DNA of 64,000 nt, taken from positions 682,001 through 746,000 of the forward strand of contig NZ_VAJL01000001.1 of NCBI RefSeq assembly GCF_006175945.1, given 5' to 3'. The translations under genes and the position numbers were made by a program. Below the pieces are notes generated by a model. That model did not search any database and was not told where the DNA came from. It saw nothing but the letters and a program-made list of their open reading frames with translations. Source of the DNA: Chryseobacterium mulctrae (GTDB lineage: Bacteria > Bacteroidota > Bacteroidia > Flavobacteriales > Weeksellaceae). Shown here one piece after another: positions 50,921-60,467 of the stretch (its first letter is position 1; each line of letters starts with the position of its first letter).

Positions 50921-52117
50921 TTAAGAAATTACTCCTAATTCTTTTCCTACTTTTTCAAAAGCAGCAATTGCTTTATCCAAATGTTCTCTCGTGTGAGCTG
51001 CAGAAAGCTGTACTCTGATTCTCGCTTTTTCTTTCGGAACAACCGGATAGAAGAAACCAATTACATAAATTCCTTCATCCATCAGTTTTTCAGCCATTTG
51101 CTGGGATAATTTAGCATCGTATAACATTACAGGAACGATTGCGGCATCTCCATCAGGAATATCAAAACCTTTTGCTTTCATTTCCGTTCTGAAATATTCT
51201 GCGTTTTCCATCACCGTATCACGAAGTGAAGTATCATCAGAGATCATTTCTAAAACTTTTAAAGCTGCACCTACAATTCCCGGAGCCAAAGAGTTTGAGA
51301 ATAAATAAGGTCTGGAGCGTTGTCTCAACATATCGATGATCTCTTTTTTACCGGAAGTAAATCCGCCCAAAGCTCCACCCAAAGCTTTTCCTAAAGTAGA
51401 AGTAATGATATCTACTCTACCCATTACTTCGTTAGCTTCATGCGTTCCACGACCTGTTTTTCCGATGAAACCTGTTGCGTGAGAATCATCAACCATTACC
51501 AAAGCATCGTATTTATCGGCAAGATCACAAACTCCTTTCAGGTCTGCAACAATTCCGTCCATTGAGAAAACTCCGTCTGTAACGATGATTTTAAATCTGT
51601 GATTTTTTTCGGAAGCAGCAATCAACTGAGCTTCCAAATCTGCCATATTATTGTTTTTGTAACGGTATCTCGCCGCTTTACAAAGACGAACTCCGTCAAT
51701 AATTGAAGCGTGATTTAATTCATCTGAAATAATTGCGTCTTCTTCTGTAAACAAAGGTTCGAAAACTCCACCGTTTGCATCAAAACAAGCTGCATAAAGA
51801 ATGGTGTCTTCAAGGCCTAAAAATTCAGCAATTTTTTCTTCCAACTGTTTGTGAATATCCTGAGTTCCGCAGATAAAACGTACCGATGACATTCCGTAAC
51901 CGTGAGAACCAATCATATCCTGCGAAGCTTTCATTACTTCAGGATGGTTTGATAATCCCAAATAATTGTTGGCACAAAAGTTCAAAAGCTTCTTTCCATT
52001 CGCTTCTATTTCTGCACTTTGCTGAGAATTGATGATTCTTTCTTTTTTAAAAAGACCGTCATTTTCGATGTTTTTCAGCTCGTTCTGTAGATTTTCAAGA
52101 TATTTTCCAGAGATCAT
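50921..52117 (-). CDS. kbl: glycine C-acetyltransferase (2-amino-3-ketobutyrate CoA ligase)
   Basis: The 398-residue PLP enzyme of the alpha-oxoamine synthase family has [42 protein letters not shown] (PLP phosphate/ring binding), and [13 protein letters not shown] with the Schiff-base lysine (about residue 245). It cleaves 2-amino-3-ketobutyrate with CoA to glycine and acetyl-CoA, the second step of threonine breakdown via threonine dehydrogenase. tdh is not adjacent. Serine palmitoyltransferase and AONS share the fold; the motif set favours Kbl. Confidence 0.94.
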   Translation of the reverse strand: MISGKYLENLQNELKNIENDGLFKKERIINSQQSAEIEANGKKLLNFCANNYLGLSNHPEVMKASQDMIGSHGYGMSSVRFICGTQDIHKQLEEKIAEFLGLEDTILYAACFDANGGVFEPLFTEEDAIISDELNHASIIDGVRLCKAARYRYKNNNMADLEAQLIAASEKNHRFKIIVTDGVFSMDGIVADLKGVCDLADKYDALVMVDDSHATGFIGKTGRGTHEANEVMGRVDIITSTLGKALGGALGGFTSGKKEIIDMLRQRSRPYLFSNSLAPGIVGAALKVLEMISDDTSLRDTVMENAEYFRTEMKAKGFDIPDGDAAIVPVMLYDAKLSQQMAEKLMDEGIYVIGFFYPVVPKEKARIRVQLSAAHTREHLDKAIAAFEKVGKELGVIS

Positions 52118-52255
52118 TATAATTAAATTTAAGTTGCGCTAATTTAATAAAAAGGCATTAAACAAAATACGTTTCGGCACCTTTATTGATTTTTTCGGTC
52201 ATTAATCATTTAAAAATTTAAATTAATTAGTCTACTAATTTTGTAGGATAATTAT

Positions 52256-52263
52256 TATATTTG
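52256..52263 (+). promoter_or_regulatory. -7 element before the JmjC-like gene
   Basis: TATATTTG, 20 bases before ATG 52284. Confidence 0.55.
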
Positions 52264-52283
52264 ACCTTCCTAAATTATTTATA

Positions 52284-53150
52284 ATGAAATTGACACCGGT
52301 AAAAAGCGCAGAAAATATTAGTTCAGAAGCATTTATTTTAAACCATATGAAAGCTTGTAAACCTATTATTTTAAAGGATTTTATAGAACAAAACAGTCCC
52401 GCTTATCAAAAATGGAATTATGAATATTTTAAAGAAATCGCAGGCGAAACCAAAGTAAATGTTTACGGCAGTGAGCTGGAATCTATTGACAGAGTGGCAA
52501 GTAAACCCGTTGCAGAAACTACTTTTTCAGAATATTTAGATTTAATAAGTACAAAAACCACAGAATATCGTCTGTTTTTATTTAATCTTTTAAGCATAAA
52601 ACCTGAGCTTAAAGATGATCTTCATTACAGAGATGTAACAAAAGGAAAAGTTTTAAAATGGCTTCCGTTCATGTTTTTCGGTGGAAAAGGTTCGATTACG
52701 AGAAATCATATTGACATTGATATGTCTCATGTTTTCATCACCCAATTTCAGGGAATAAAAAGAATCTGGCTATTTCCGTGGGAACAATCTGATCTGATGT
52801 ACAAACTTCCTTATAATTTTCACAGCTTGGTCAATCTTCAGGAAGCTGATTACGAAAAATATCCAGCTTTGAAACGTCTTAAGGGTTATGAAGCAGTGAT
52901 AAAACCTGGCGAAACTTTATACATTCCTTCCGGTTGGTGGCATTATATTCAATACGAAACAGAAGGATATTCGGTTTCCGTGCGAGCTTTACCATCAAGT
53001 TTACTTGAAAAATGGAGAGGTTTCAAAAATTTGGTTATCATCAGACATTTTGACAATGCAATGAGAACCGTTTTTAAAGAAAAATGGTTTAAATATAAAG
53101 TTAAAATTGCCAATAAAAGGGCTGAGAAAGCGATGAGTAAAGCTGAATAA
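52284..53150 (+). CDS. cupin-like (JmjC family) dioxygenase-like protein
   Basis: The 288-residue protein begins with a KPIILKDFIEQ segment as in cupin_8/JmjC proteins. The iron ligands are visible: His142-Ile-Asp144 in RNHIDIDMSHVF and His220 in IPSGWWHYIQY, spaced as in Fe(II)/2-oxoglutarate dioxygenases. Such bacterial proteins are hydroxylase candidates acting on protein side chains or small molecules. It is divergent from kbl and has its own promoter element. Confidence 0.87.
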   Translation: MKLTPVKSAENISSEAFILNHMKACKPIILKDFIEQNSPAYQKWNYEYFKEIAGETKVNVYGSELESIDRVASKPVAETTFSEYLDLISTKTTEYRLFLFNLLSIKPELKDDLHYRDVTKGKVLKWLPFMFFGGKGSITRNHIDIDMSHVFITQFQGIKRIWLFPWEQSDLMYKLPYNFHSLVNLQEADYEKYPALKRLKGYEAVIKPGETLYIPSGWWHYIQYETEGYSVSVRALPSSLLEKWRGFKNLVIIRHFDNAMRTVFKEKWFKYKVKIANKRAEKAMSKAE

Positions 53151-53154
53151 TGGA

Positions 53155-53285
53155 TGATGGAAGTTAGATATTTTTGACTGTCCGTGTTTTACATTTTCAC
53201 AAAATCAGGAAAATCCACAATTGATGACAAAAAATAATTTTATCAATTCAGTAACACCCAGCTTCCAACATCTATCTTCCAGCCT
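53155..53285. repeat. intergenic repeat with GGAAGTTAG / CTTCCAGC words
   Basis: GATGGAAGTTAGATA (53155-53169) and AGCTTCCAACATCTATCTTC (53260-53279) are complementary in part; related to 38520-38645. It follows the JmjC-like gene directly. Confidence 0.65.
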
Positions 53286-53293
53286 CGAAAAAA

Positions 53294-53515
53294 CTATTTC
53301 TTAATAAATTTCTTGGTAAACTCTGATGTTGAAGTTTTTACTTTCACCATATAGATTCCTGAAATTAAATCCGAAACATTAATTCTTTTTCCATTGGAAA
53401 TTCCGGTTTCCTGAAAAGTTTTTAATTAAACTTCCTTTTGCATCGAAAATGGTAATCGAATTGATTTTGCTATCTGTTTCAATATTCAATTTCTCTACCG
53501 GCAGATTCAAAAAAC
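53294..53515 (-). pseudogene. frameshifted T9SS sorting domain remnant
   Basis: On the minus strand LPVEKLNIETDSKINSITIF, DAKGSLIKNFS and then, after a one-base frame change, ETGISNGKRINVSDLISGIY, MVKVKTSTSEFTKKFIKK form a sorting domain. The 5' part of the gene is missing. This is the tail of a lost secreted protein. Confidence 0.75.
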
Positions 53516-53713
53516 AATCAATTAATAAACAGAAGTAACAATGTCCTATTTAAATATTTATTTTTAAATTTAATCAATGTCTAAGGTTTATTAAATATAA
53601 TACCAGTATCACCATTGTCTGACAAACATTTTTTTTAAATTAATATCACAACAAAGAGTAACAAAAAAGCTTTCACAAATGAAAGCTTTTTTGTTTATAA
53701 ATAATTTTTACTG
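53516..53713. terminator. intergenic region with bidirectional terminator (53663-53692)
   Basis: The region is AT-rich with no gene. AAAAAAGCTTTC (53663-53674) pairs perfectly with GAAAGCTTTTTT (53681-53692), a terminator working in both directions; it ends the 53714-54121 lipoprotein gene. Confidence 0.8.
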
Positions 53714-54121
53714 CTACTTTTTCACATCCGTTTTTTTATAAACGATTCCCTGTAAAGATTTTATACGAGCAGTACATTCATCAGAAACAAGCGTCATCAC
53801 AAGATTTTCGCCTATAATTTCATACTTATACTTACCTTTTGTTCCTGCATCGCAAGGTGTTCCGCCGGAATTTTTCACCAAATCAATTTCGCCGTTACTC
53901 AAAGTGTAATTCATGGTTTCAATTACTTTATTTCCGAGTAATACATCAATCTTGTCTTTAGAAAATTTAAGAACAATCTCTGCTTCCTGAGGAATTTTCG
54001 CAATACCACTCCACTCTGAATCCAATAAAGGATTGTCGGATTTTTTAGAATCACATGAGGTGAGATTCCAAATTAATAACATGAATAAAAGAATTTTGAA
54101 AAAGAATAAATTTGTTTTCAT
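53714..54121 (-). CDS. small secreted lipoprotein
   Basis: From ATG 54121 the 135-residue protein has a hydrophobic signal with lipobox LTSC, then a beta-rich domain (EWSGIAKIPQEAEIVLKFSKDKI, GKYKYEIIGENLVMTLVSD) with two cysteines (PCDAG, DECTA). It resembles lipocalin-like or META-like small barrels, but no clear match is recognised. The start was chosen because a -7 element lies at 54146-54153, inside the longer frame to 54166. Confidence 0.65.
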   Translation of the reverse strand: MKTNLFFFKILLFMLLIWNLTSCDSKKSDNPLLDSEWSGIAKIPQEAEIVLKFSKDKIDVLLGNKVIETMNYTLSNGEIDLVKNSGGTPCDAGTKGKYKYEIIGENLVMTLVSDECTARIKSLQGIVYKKTDVKK

Positions 54122-54145
54122 GGGTATTAGTTTTTTGTTTACAAA

Positions 54146-54153
54146 CAAATATA
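54146..54153 (-). promoter_or_regulatory. -7 element of the small lipoprotein gene
   Basis: TATATTTG on the minus strand, 24 bases from ATG 54121. Confidence 0.5.
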
Positions 54154-54182
54154 CACTGAAAATCAATACAATAATTTATTTT

Positions 54183-56105
54183 TTATTCTTTTACAAATTT
54201 TAAATTTGAATTTAATATTTTAATGAAGTAAACGCCTTTTTGTAGAAGAGATATCTGAATCTTCTTATCGGATTTTCCTTTTTTCACCAATCTTCCATCT
54301 GCTGTGAAAATTTCATAGTCTGCTTCTTTTTTTAATCCTGAAACAAACAATTCGTCTTTTACAGGGTTTGGATAAATGCTAAATTCATCAGTTTTAAAAT
54401 CTGTCGTGCTCAAAGTATTATACTCAGAAACTGTTGAGTTTTTCTCCAACATTTGATATTCATAATTAAACTGTACACTTGCAATCGGGAAAGTTACTGC
54501 CTCTGTAAAATACTGATTATTTGAAGTATTATTTAAAGCAAAAAATGCATTCTGACCGCCAGTTCCGGTCACTTTTATCGGTAATGGCATTTCAAAAAAA
54601 CTAACCGATGAATGACTTTGAGTTTGTGATGCTTTAAAGGTTACCTGATTTCCAACTTGCTTCCATCTGATGTCATAAGTAGGATATCCTTGTCCGTAAA
54701 TCCAGTCATTAAAAAATTCAGTAAAATCTTTTCCTGTTGAAGTCAATAAAGATGCGTTCAGATCGGCTGTTCTTGCATAACTATAAGCCAAATTTGGTCT
54801 TGCGTGATACTCTTTTAATGCCTGATAAAATGCTGTATCTCCCAAAACCCATTTCATCATTCTTACCACATAACCTCCTTTCGAATAGGATAATCTACCG
54901 CTGAAAATAGAATTGATATTTCCTAAACTACTGTCTGCAACATATACACTTCCACCAGCGGCACTTGTAATGTAATTTTTTTCGCCTAAAAGATAATTAA
55001 GAAAATCAGCATTGCTCATGATCAGTTTTTCGTAAGCAACATGCTCTCCAAAAGTGGCGAAACCTTCATTCAACCAAATGTCATTCCATGCTCCGCAAGT
55101 TACTTTATCACCAAACCACTGATGCGCTAACTCATGAGCAATTAATTGCTTACCCCAAGACCCCATCGAAGACATGGTTTGATGTTCCATACCACCACCG
55201 GCTTCAAATTCCATGTGACCGTACTTTTCATTACGGAAAGGATAAGGCCCGAAATAATTTTCAAAAGTATTCATTACCGTTTTAGTCCACTCGATGTTCG
55301 CCATACTTGTTGCATTTGCATTAGTTGACGGATAAATATAATTTACAAAAGGAAAAGGTGGATTTCCCATTGTATCGTTTAATTTAACAAAATTCGTAAT
55401 CGAAAGTGCAATAAGATAAGCCGCAGTAGGATATTGTGTTCTCCAGAAAGTACGTTTTTGACCGTTTCCTAAAGTCGTTTCAGACATCAACTTTCCATTC
55501 GCAGCTACATTATATTGAGCCGGAGTTGTTATTTTAATATCAAACCTTTCGATTTTATCATTTAAACTTTGTTTTGTCGGAAACCAATCTTGTGCACCAT
55601 AAGGTTCATTTAAGGTTGAAAGAATTGCAGTTCCTCCTTGAGAACCATTAAAAAAAGAATTACCAGCAGGATCTGGAGCCCCGTTATATTGAATCGTAAG
55701 AGAATCTAAAACATTCGCCGCCAAAGAAGCTGTAAAATTTATTTTCAGTTCTTTAGTAGGAAGCTGTTGGAAAGTAAGATTTTGACCATGATAATTTACC
55801 TGAGAAACCGTAAGATTATGATTAAGATCAAAATAAATATTGTTCAACGCCTGTGTCGGTTTGAAATGAGAAGTTACCGATCCCGAAATATTGTAAACAC
55901 CAGGATCAATAGTAACATCCATCCTTTGGTACTGCAAATCGTAGTTTAAAGTATTGGGATTAGTATTTCCTGCAACCATTTTAGCCGCGTAAGACTTCAT
56001 TTCTTTATTTAATAAGCCTTTTTTTTCTACGTTCTCATTTTGGTTTTGAGCCGATAAAGTATGAATCGTAAAGATGCTTATACATAAAATATAAAATTTT
56101 CTCAT
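54183..56105 (-). CDS. M1 family metallopeptidase with T9SS sorting domain
   Basis: From ATG 56105 the 640-residue protein has a signal peptide (MRKFYILCISIFTIHTLSAQ), an N-terminal beta domain, the GGGMEHQT exopeptidase motif (304-310), His324-Glu325-x-x-His328 (HELAHQW) and Glu347 (NEGFAT), giving a complete M1 zinc site. The C-terminus is a T9SS type A sorting domain (IYPNPVKDE ... GVYFIKI). It is an exported aminopeptidase, probably for peptide nutrition. The start at 56105 is preferred as the longer frame runs through the dac terminator. Confidence 0.93.
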   Translation of the reverse strand: MRKFYILCISIFTIHTLSAQNQNENVEKKGLLNKEMKSYAAKMVAGNTNPNTLNYDLQYQRMDVTIDPGVYNISGSVTSHFKPTQALNNIYFDLNHNLTVSQVNYHGQNLTFQQLPTKELKINFTASLAANVLDSLTIQYNGAPDPAGNSFFNGSQGGTAILSTLNEPYGAQDWFPTKQSLNDKIERFDIKITTPAQYNVAANGKLMSETTLGNGQKRTFWRTQYPTAAYLIALSITNFVKLNDTMGNPPFPFVNYIYPSTNANATSMANIEWTKTVMNTFENYFGPYPFRNEKYGHMEFEAGGGMEHQTMSSMGSWGKQLIAHELAHQWFGDKVTCGAWNDIWLNEGFATFGEHVAYEKLIMSNADFLNYLLGEKNYITSAAGGSVYVADSSLGNINSIFSGRLSYSKGGYVVRMMKWVLGDTAFYQALKEYHARPNLAYSYARTADLNASLLTSTGKDFTEFFNDWIYGQGYPTYDIRWKQVGNQVTFKASQTQSHSSVSFFEMPLPIKVTGTGGQNAFFALNNTSNNQYFTEAVTFPIASVQFNYEYQMLEKNSTVSEYNTLSTTDFKTDEFSIYPNPVKDELFVSGLKKEADYEIFTADGRLVKKGKSDKKIQISLLQKGVYFIKILNSNLKFVKE

Positions 56106-56132
56106 TGTCAGATAATTAGGGATTAAAGATAA

Positions 56133-56165
56133 AAAAAACCTTTCAATCAAAGATTAAAAGGTTTA
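56133..56165 (-). terminator. intrinsic terminator of the D-Ala-D-Ala carboxypeptidase gene
   Basis: On the minus strand AAACCTTT (56164-56157) pairs with AAAGGTTT (56143-56136), followed by a T run; it lies 21 bases after the stop of the next gene upstream. Confidence 0.7.
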
Positions 56166-56185
56166 TATATGAAATTAATATTTTA

Positions 56186-57652
56186 TTAAAGATCTAAAGC
56201 CGGTTTAAGAATCGTTTCCATTTTACTTTTCACCTGACCTACTGAGCCTGCATAATTATTCACCATCAAAGAGAAAACCAGCGTTCTTCCTGAGTTGGTT
56301 TTTAAATATCCTGCTAAAGTTTTTACTTTATTTAGAGTACCTGTTTTCGCAAAAACCTGCCCGTTTCCTTCACCAACAAACATTCCTTTAAGTGTTCCCG
56401 ATTGTCCGCCGATTGGCAAAGAGTTGAAATAAGTTTTATAAAATTTCTCATCCATTAAAGAAGTTAAAAACTTCACCTGAGAAATTGGAGTTACATGATT
56501 GCTTCTCGACAAACCACTTCCGTCCATATAATTTAAACCTTCCAAATCGAATTCAATATCTTTTAAATGATCATTAACCACAATTCTACCAGATTCTGAA
56601 GTCTGATCTCCCATTTTCTGAAAACCAACTGTTTTTAATAAAGCTTCTGCTAAAGAGTTATCGCTTCTCTGATTGGTATAATAAATAATATCACCCAAAG
56701 TAGGAGATTTATAAGCTGAAATCATCTTTCTAATTTCCGGAGATGCATCTGTCATTTTAGGAATTACTTTTCCGGTAACTGCTACTCCGCTTTTTACCAG
56801 ACTTGCTCTGAATGAATTGGCAAGGAAAGCCGGAGCATCTGGTAATTTTGTTGTTAAAGTTCCGTTTCCGTCATACTTTTCAGCATACACCATTTTATTT
56901 ACATAAGGCGAAACATAGAAAAACTTCTTATCAGCTGCAGGGTTCATTGATTTTTTTACAATAAGCTTCTCATTGGCAGGATTAATCTCTCTGGTAGTAC
57001 CTACAGGAAGATAGTAGTTATTATTTTCTAGCCAAACAACATTTTCCGGAAGTGCCGAAATGTTACCTTTGAAAAGCGCTGTCTGAATAATAATATCACC
57101 ATTTACCTTTTTAATACCTTCACGAGTCATTCCGCCTGCGAAATCTGAAACGATATCTTTGTAAGACCAAGCTCCTGCTTTATTGGTTCCCAAAGATGGA
57201 TCACCGCTTCCTACAATGTAAAGATTACCGTTTAAAGTTCCATTTTCATCGATTTCTCCCGAATATTCCAGCTGCGTCATCCAACGGTAGTTTTCACCCA
57301 ACATGCTCATTGCAGTTTCGGTAGTCAACAGCTTCGTTGTAGAAGCGGGAACAAGAGGAGTATTTTCGTTATACGAAGAAATTATTTTCTTCGTTTTAGG
57401 GTCGTAGACTACAAATCCCCAAGTTGCGTTTTTCAGCACGGGATCGGTCATCATTGTGTTTACACTGATGTCTACAAGTTCTTTTGGCGACAAAATAGCT
57501 TTTTCCACATACGCAGCAGGCGATGGAAGGTTTAAGTTTGCTTTATTGTCGTAATTTTGAGAGTAAAGAACTGTAGAAACGGTCGATTGTGCAAATAAAA
57601 AACCAGCAGCCAAGACCGTAACACCTGAAATATATTTTCTGAAATTTACCAT
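56186..57652 (-). CDS. dacB: D-alanyl-D-alanine carboxypeptidase/endopeptidase (PBP4, S13 family)
   Basis: The 488-residue periplasmic enzyme has a signal peptide and the three penicillin-binding motifs: Ser104-Thr-Thr-Lys107 (PASTTKLLT), Ser-Asp-Asn in QRSDNSLAEALL, and KTG in FAKTGTLNKVKTLAG. It trims peptidoglycan cross-links or stem peptides. The length agrees with class C PBP4. A possible -7 element (TATGTTTG) lies at 57720-57727. Confidence 0.94.
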   Translation of the reverse strand: MVNFRKYISGVTVLAAGFLFAQSTVSTVLYSQNYDNKANLNLPSPAAYVEKAILSPKELVDISVNTMMTDPVLKNATWGFVVYDPKTKKIISSYNENTPLVPASTTKLLTTETAMSMLGENYRWMTQLEYSGEIDENGTLNGNLYIVGSGDPSLGTNKAGAWSYKDIVSDFAGGMTREGIKKVNGDIIIQTALFKGNISALPENVVWLENNNYYLPVGTTREINPANEKLIVKKSMNPAADKKFFYVSPYVNKMVYAEKYDGNGTLTTKLPDAPAFLANSFRASLVKSGVAVTGKVIPKMTDASPEIRKMISAYKSPTLGDIIYYTNQRSDNSLAEALLKTVGFQKMGDQTSESGRIVVNDHLKDIEFDLEGLNYMDGSGLSRSNHVTPISQVKFLTSLMDEKFYKTYFNSLPIGGQSGTLKGMFVGEGNGQVFAKTGTLNKVKTLAGYLKTNSGRTLVFSLMVNNYAGSVGQVKSKMETILKPALDL

Positions 57653-57811
57653 CTAATTTTTCTTTTGTATATATTTTGGATTGAATAAAAAACGATTAGT
57701 TAAATCATTTATCACATTCCAAACATATAGTCAACGTCCAAATGTAGAAATTATTATGGTATGGTAGTTCAGTAGACTATAATAAAAGGCTATAAAATAT
57801 GTTAAAGTTTG

Positions 57812-60259
57812 TTAAAAATCCACAAAAACATCTTTTTTAATGCTTTGATAAGCAGTGATTTCATCAAATTCCTTTAAACTTAACAAAACTAGACTTTTGA
57901 ATTTCTCATAGTTTTTACCACGTGGAAGTTTAAGCAAAACCTGAAACTGATACAAATTATTCAATCTTGCAATCTGCGCTCTTTCAGGTCCTAAAATACA
58001 GTCTTCAGGAAGATATTTTCTTAAAATTGAACCTAAAAACTGTGAAGCACGATCTACTTTTTCATCTCTTCGATGTTTAAGCTCAATCATAATCAGCTTT
58101 GTGAAAGGCGGATAATTAAATTTCTGACGTTCGGTAAGGAAATATTTATAGATCTTAGAAATATTATTCATTTTAATCAGCTGAAAAACAGAATGATCCG
58201 GATTAAAAGTCTGAATTAAAACTCGACCTTTCCCGGAAACTCTTCCCGCTCTTCCGGAAACCTGAGTAATCAGTTGATACGCTCTTTCTTCAGCTCTGAA
58301 ATCCTGTACATACAGCATAGAATCAGCCTTTGGAATTGCCACCAATTCGATATGATCAAAATCCAGACCTTTTGAAATCATCTGAGTTCCAACAACAATA
58401 TCAGTTTCTCTGTCCTCGATTTTTTCGTATAATTTTTCGTAGGCAAATTTCTTTCGCATCGAATCAACATCCATTCTGTCGACTTCATTATCAGGAAAAA
58501 TTTTTGAAATTTCTTCATGGATCTGCTCTACCCCTACTCCTTTTTCATTAAGGTTTTCAGAATAGCATTTCGGGCAGGTTTTCGGTTTAGAAGCTCTCTG
58601 CCCACAATAATGGCATTTCATTTCGTGAGCAGCTTTGTGATACGTCATCACTACATCACAATTTGAGCAATAATTCACATAACCGCAAGATTCACACTCC
58701 AAAACACTGGCGTAACCACGACGGTTATGAAGAATCATCGTTTGATTTTTTTCTTCTAAAGTCTTTTTAATTTCATCAATCAGTTTTAAAGAAAAATTTC
58801 CGGAAACTTTTTTAGAATCCTGAGCTTCTTTAAAATTAATCAGTTCAAATTCAGGAAGTTTTACATTCCCAAATCTTTCATTTAGAAAAACATATTTCAT
58901 CTTCTCTTTTCGGGCTAAATAATAGCTTTCAACAGAAGGTGTTGCCGAACCTAAAATCACATTAGCTCCATAAAAATTCGCCAAAACCAAAGCCGAATCT
59001 CTTGCATTGAAAAAAGGAGAAACTTCTCTCGGTTTGTACCCCGAATCGTGCTCTTCATCCACCACAATCAATCCTAAATTCTGATAAGGTAAAAACAGAG
59101 CATTCCTCGTTGCAATAAGAATTTTGATGTTGTTATTTTTTATTCTTCTCCAGATTTCTACCTTTTCAAAATCGGTGAGTTTCTGATGATAAAAACCAAG
59201 TTGTCTGCCGTATTTTTTTTCTAATCTTTGAGTAATTTGCTTCGTTAAAGAGATTTCAGGAAGTAAAAACAAAACATTTTTTCCTTCCGAAATACATTCT
59301 TCAATTTTCTCTAAATAAATATGCGTTTTTCCGGATGAAGTTACCCCATGAAGCAAAACATTTCTACCTTCTTCAAAGGCTTCGTCCACTTCGTTTTTTG
59401 CAGCTTTTTGTACTTCCGTAAGTTCTTCGACTTCTTCAATTTCACCTTCATAGCTTTCAATTCGGTCTTTCTGCATGTAATATTCTTCGACAAGATTTTT
59501 ATCTGCCAAAGATTTAAAATGCGAACTAGAAAAATAACCATCTTCAAATAACTCTGATTTTTTAATATGCAAATCAGGGTTTTCTGTCTGTTTTTCTAAA
59601 ATATGCAGGAAAAGATCTTTCTGTTTTTGAGCTCTTTTTAAGCTTAAAAGAATCTCTGTAAGATTGTTATTTTTTAAAACCTCATCATTAATTTTCACAT
59701 AAGCAACTTCTTTTGCTTTGTATTTTTCAGCAATCTTTTCGTCGATTTCAATATACTGTAAATCGATCAAAGAATTGATGGTTTTAATGATATCTTTTTT
59801 TGGAATAAAAGCTTCAATATCCGTTAAATTAATCAGCTGTCGAACTTCTAATGCCTGAATAAGGTACATTTCGTTGACGTCTAAATTTTCAAACTCAATG
59901 GTAATATTGGGTTTTAATTTAAGATAGGTTTCACTTTCCAATTTTAAAGAAGACGGAAAAGCAAACCTGTAAATTTCGCCCAAATTGCAGAGATAATAAT
60001 CTGAAAGCCATTTCCAAAACTTAATTTGTTCTGAAGGCAAAATCGGCTGTTCATCTAAAATACTGATCACTTCTTTTGCCACAAACTGAGTAGGCTCTTC
60101 ATCGTGCAATTCAAAAACAATTCCCGTGTAGATTTTTTTCCCACCAAAAGGAACCAGAACTCTCATTCCAGGTTGAATTGTCGATTGTATTTCTTCCGGA
60201 ACTTTGTAAGTAAAAGTTCCTTTCAGATTGAGCGGTAAAATAATTTGAGCGTATTGCAA
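57812..60259 (-). CDS. priA: primosomal protein N' (PriA helicase)
   Basis: The 815-residue helicase has the N-terminal DNA-binding domain (ILPLNLKGTFTYKVPEE), Walker A HGVTSSGKTHIYL, DEEH in VVDEEHDSGYKP, the zinc-binding cysteine cluster (CESCGYVNYCSNC ... CHYCG ... CPKCYS) and the helicase C-terminal motifs (VGTQMISKGLDFDH, QVSGRAGR). It restarts stalled replication forks. The length and all eight cluster cysteines are normal. Confidence 0.97.
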   Translation of the reverse strand: MQYAQIILPLNLKGTFTYKVPEEIQSTIQPGMRVLVPFGGKKIYTGIVFELHDEEPTQFVAKEVISILDEQPILPSEQIKFWKWLSDYYLCNLGEIYRFAFPSSLKLESETYLKLKPNITIEFENLDVNEMYLIQALEVRQLINLTDIEAFIPKKDIIKTINSLIDLQYIEIDEKIAEKYKAKEVAYVKINDEVLKNNNLTEILLSLKRAQKQKDLFLHILEKQTENPDLHIKKSELFEDGYFSSSHFKSLADKNLVEEYYMQKDRIESYEGEIEEVEELTEVQKAAKNEVDEAFEEGRNVLLHGVTSSGKTHIYLEKIEECISEGKNVLFLLPEISLTKQITQRLEKKYGRQLGFYHQKLTDFEKVEIWRRIKNNNIKILIATRNALFLPYQNLGLIVVDEEHDSGYKPREVSPFFNARDSALVLANFYGANVILGSATPSVESYYLARKEKMKYVFLNERFGNVKLPEFELINFKEAQDSKKVSGNFSLKLIDEIKKTLEEKNQTMILHNRRGYASVLECESCGYVNYCSNCDVVMTYHKAAHEMKCHYCGQRASKPKTCPKCYSENLNEKGVGVEQIHEEISKIFPDNEVDRMDVDSMRKKFAYEKLYEKIEDRETDIVVGTQMISKGLDFDHIELVAIPKADSMLYVQDFRAEERAYQLITQVSGRAGRVSGKGRVLIQTFNPDHSVFQLIKMNNISKIYKYFLTERQKFNYPPFTKLIMIELKHRRDEKVDRASQFLGSILRKYLPEDCILGPERAQIARLNNLYQFQVLLKLPRGKNYEKFKSLVLLSLKEFDEITAYQSIKKDVFVDF

Positions 60260-60467
60260 GGGAATAATTAAAGTGTAAAATTAATTTTTTATTCAGAGAA
60301 CTGCAATTTTGTTTTCTTTAAATCTTTCAAAACATATAATTTCGATTCCATTAATTTAATATATCATGCAGATTGAGCAGATTCAAAAATAAAAATCTGC
60401 GTTATCAGCAAAATCTGCGTGAGTTTAAAAAAATAATTTGAGATTACTTCACTTTGTTCGCAATGAC
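60260..60467. repeat. intergenic repeat with CAGATTGAGCAGATTC / AATCTGCG words
   Basis: ATGCAGATTGAGCAGATTC (60366-60384), AATCTGCGTTATCAGCAAAA (60393-60412) and TCTGCGTGAG (60414-60423), of the same kind as at 22056-22115 and 43591-43621. The region separates priA from the AEC gene; no gene seen. Confidence 0.55.
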
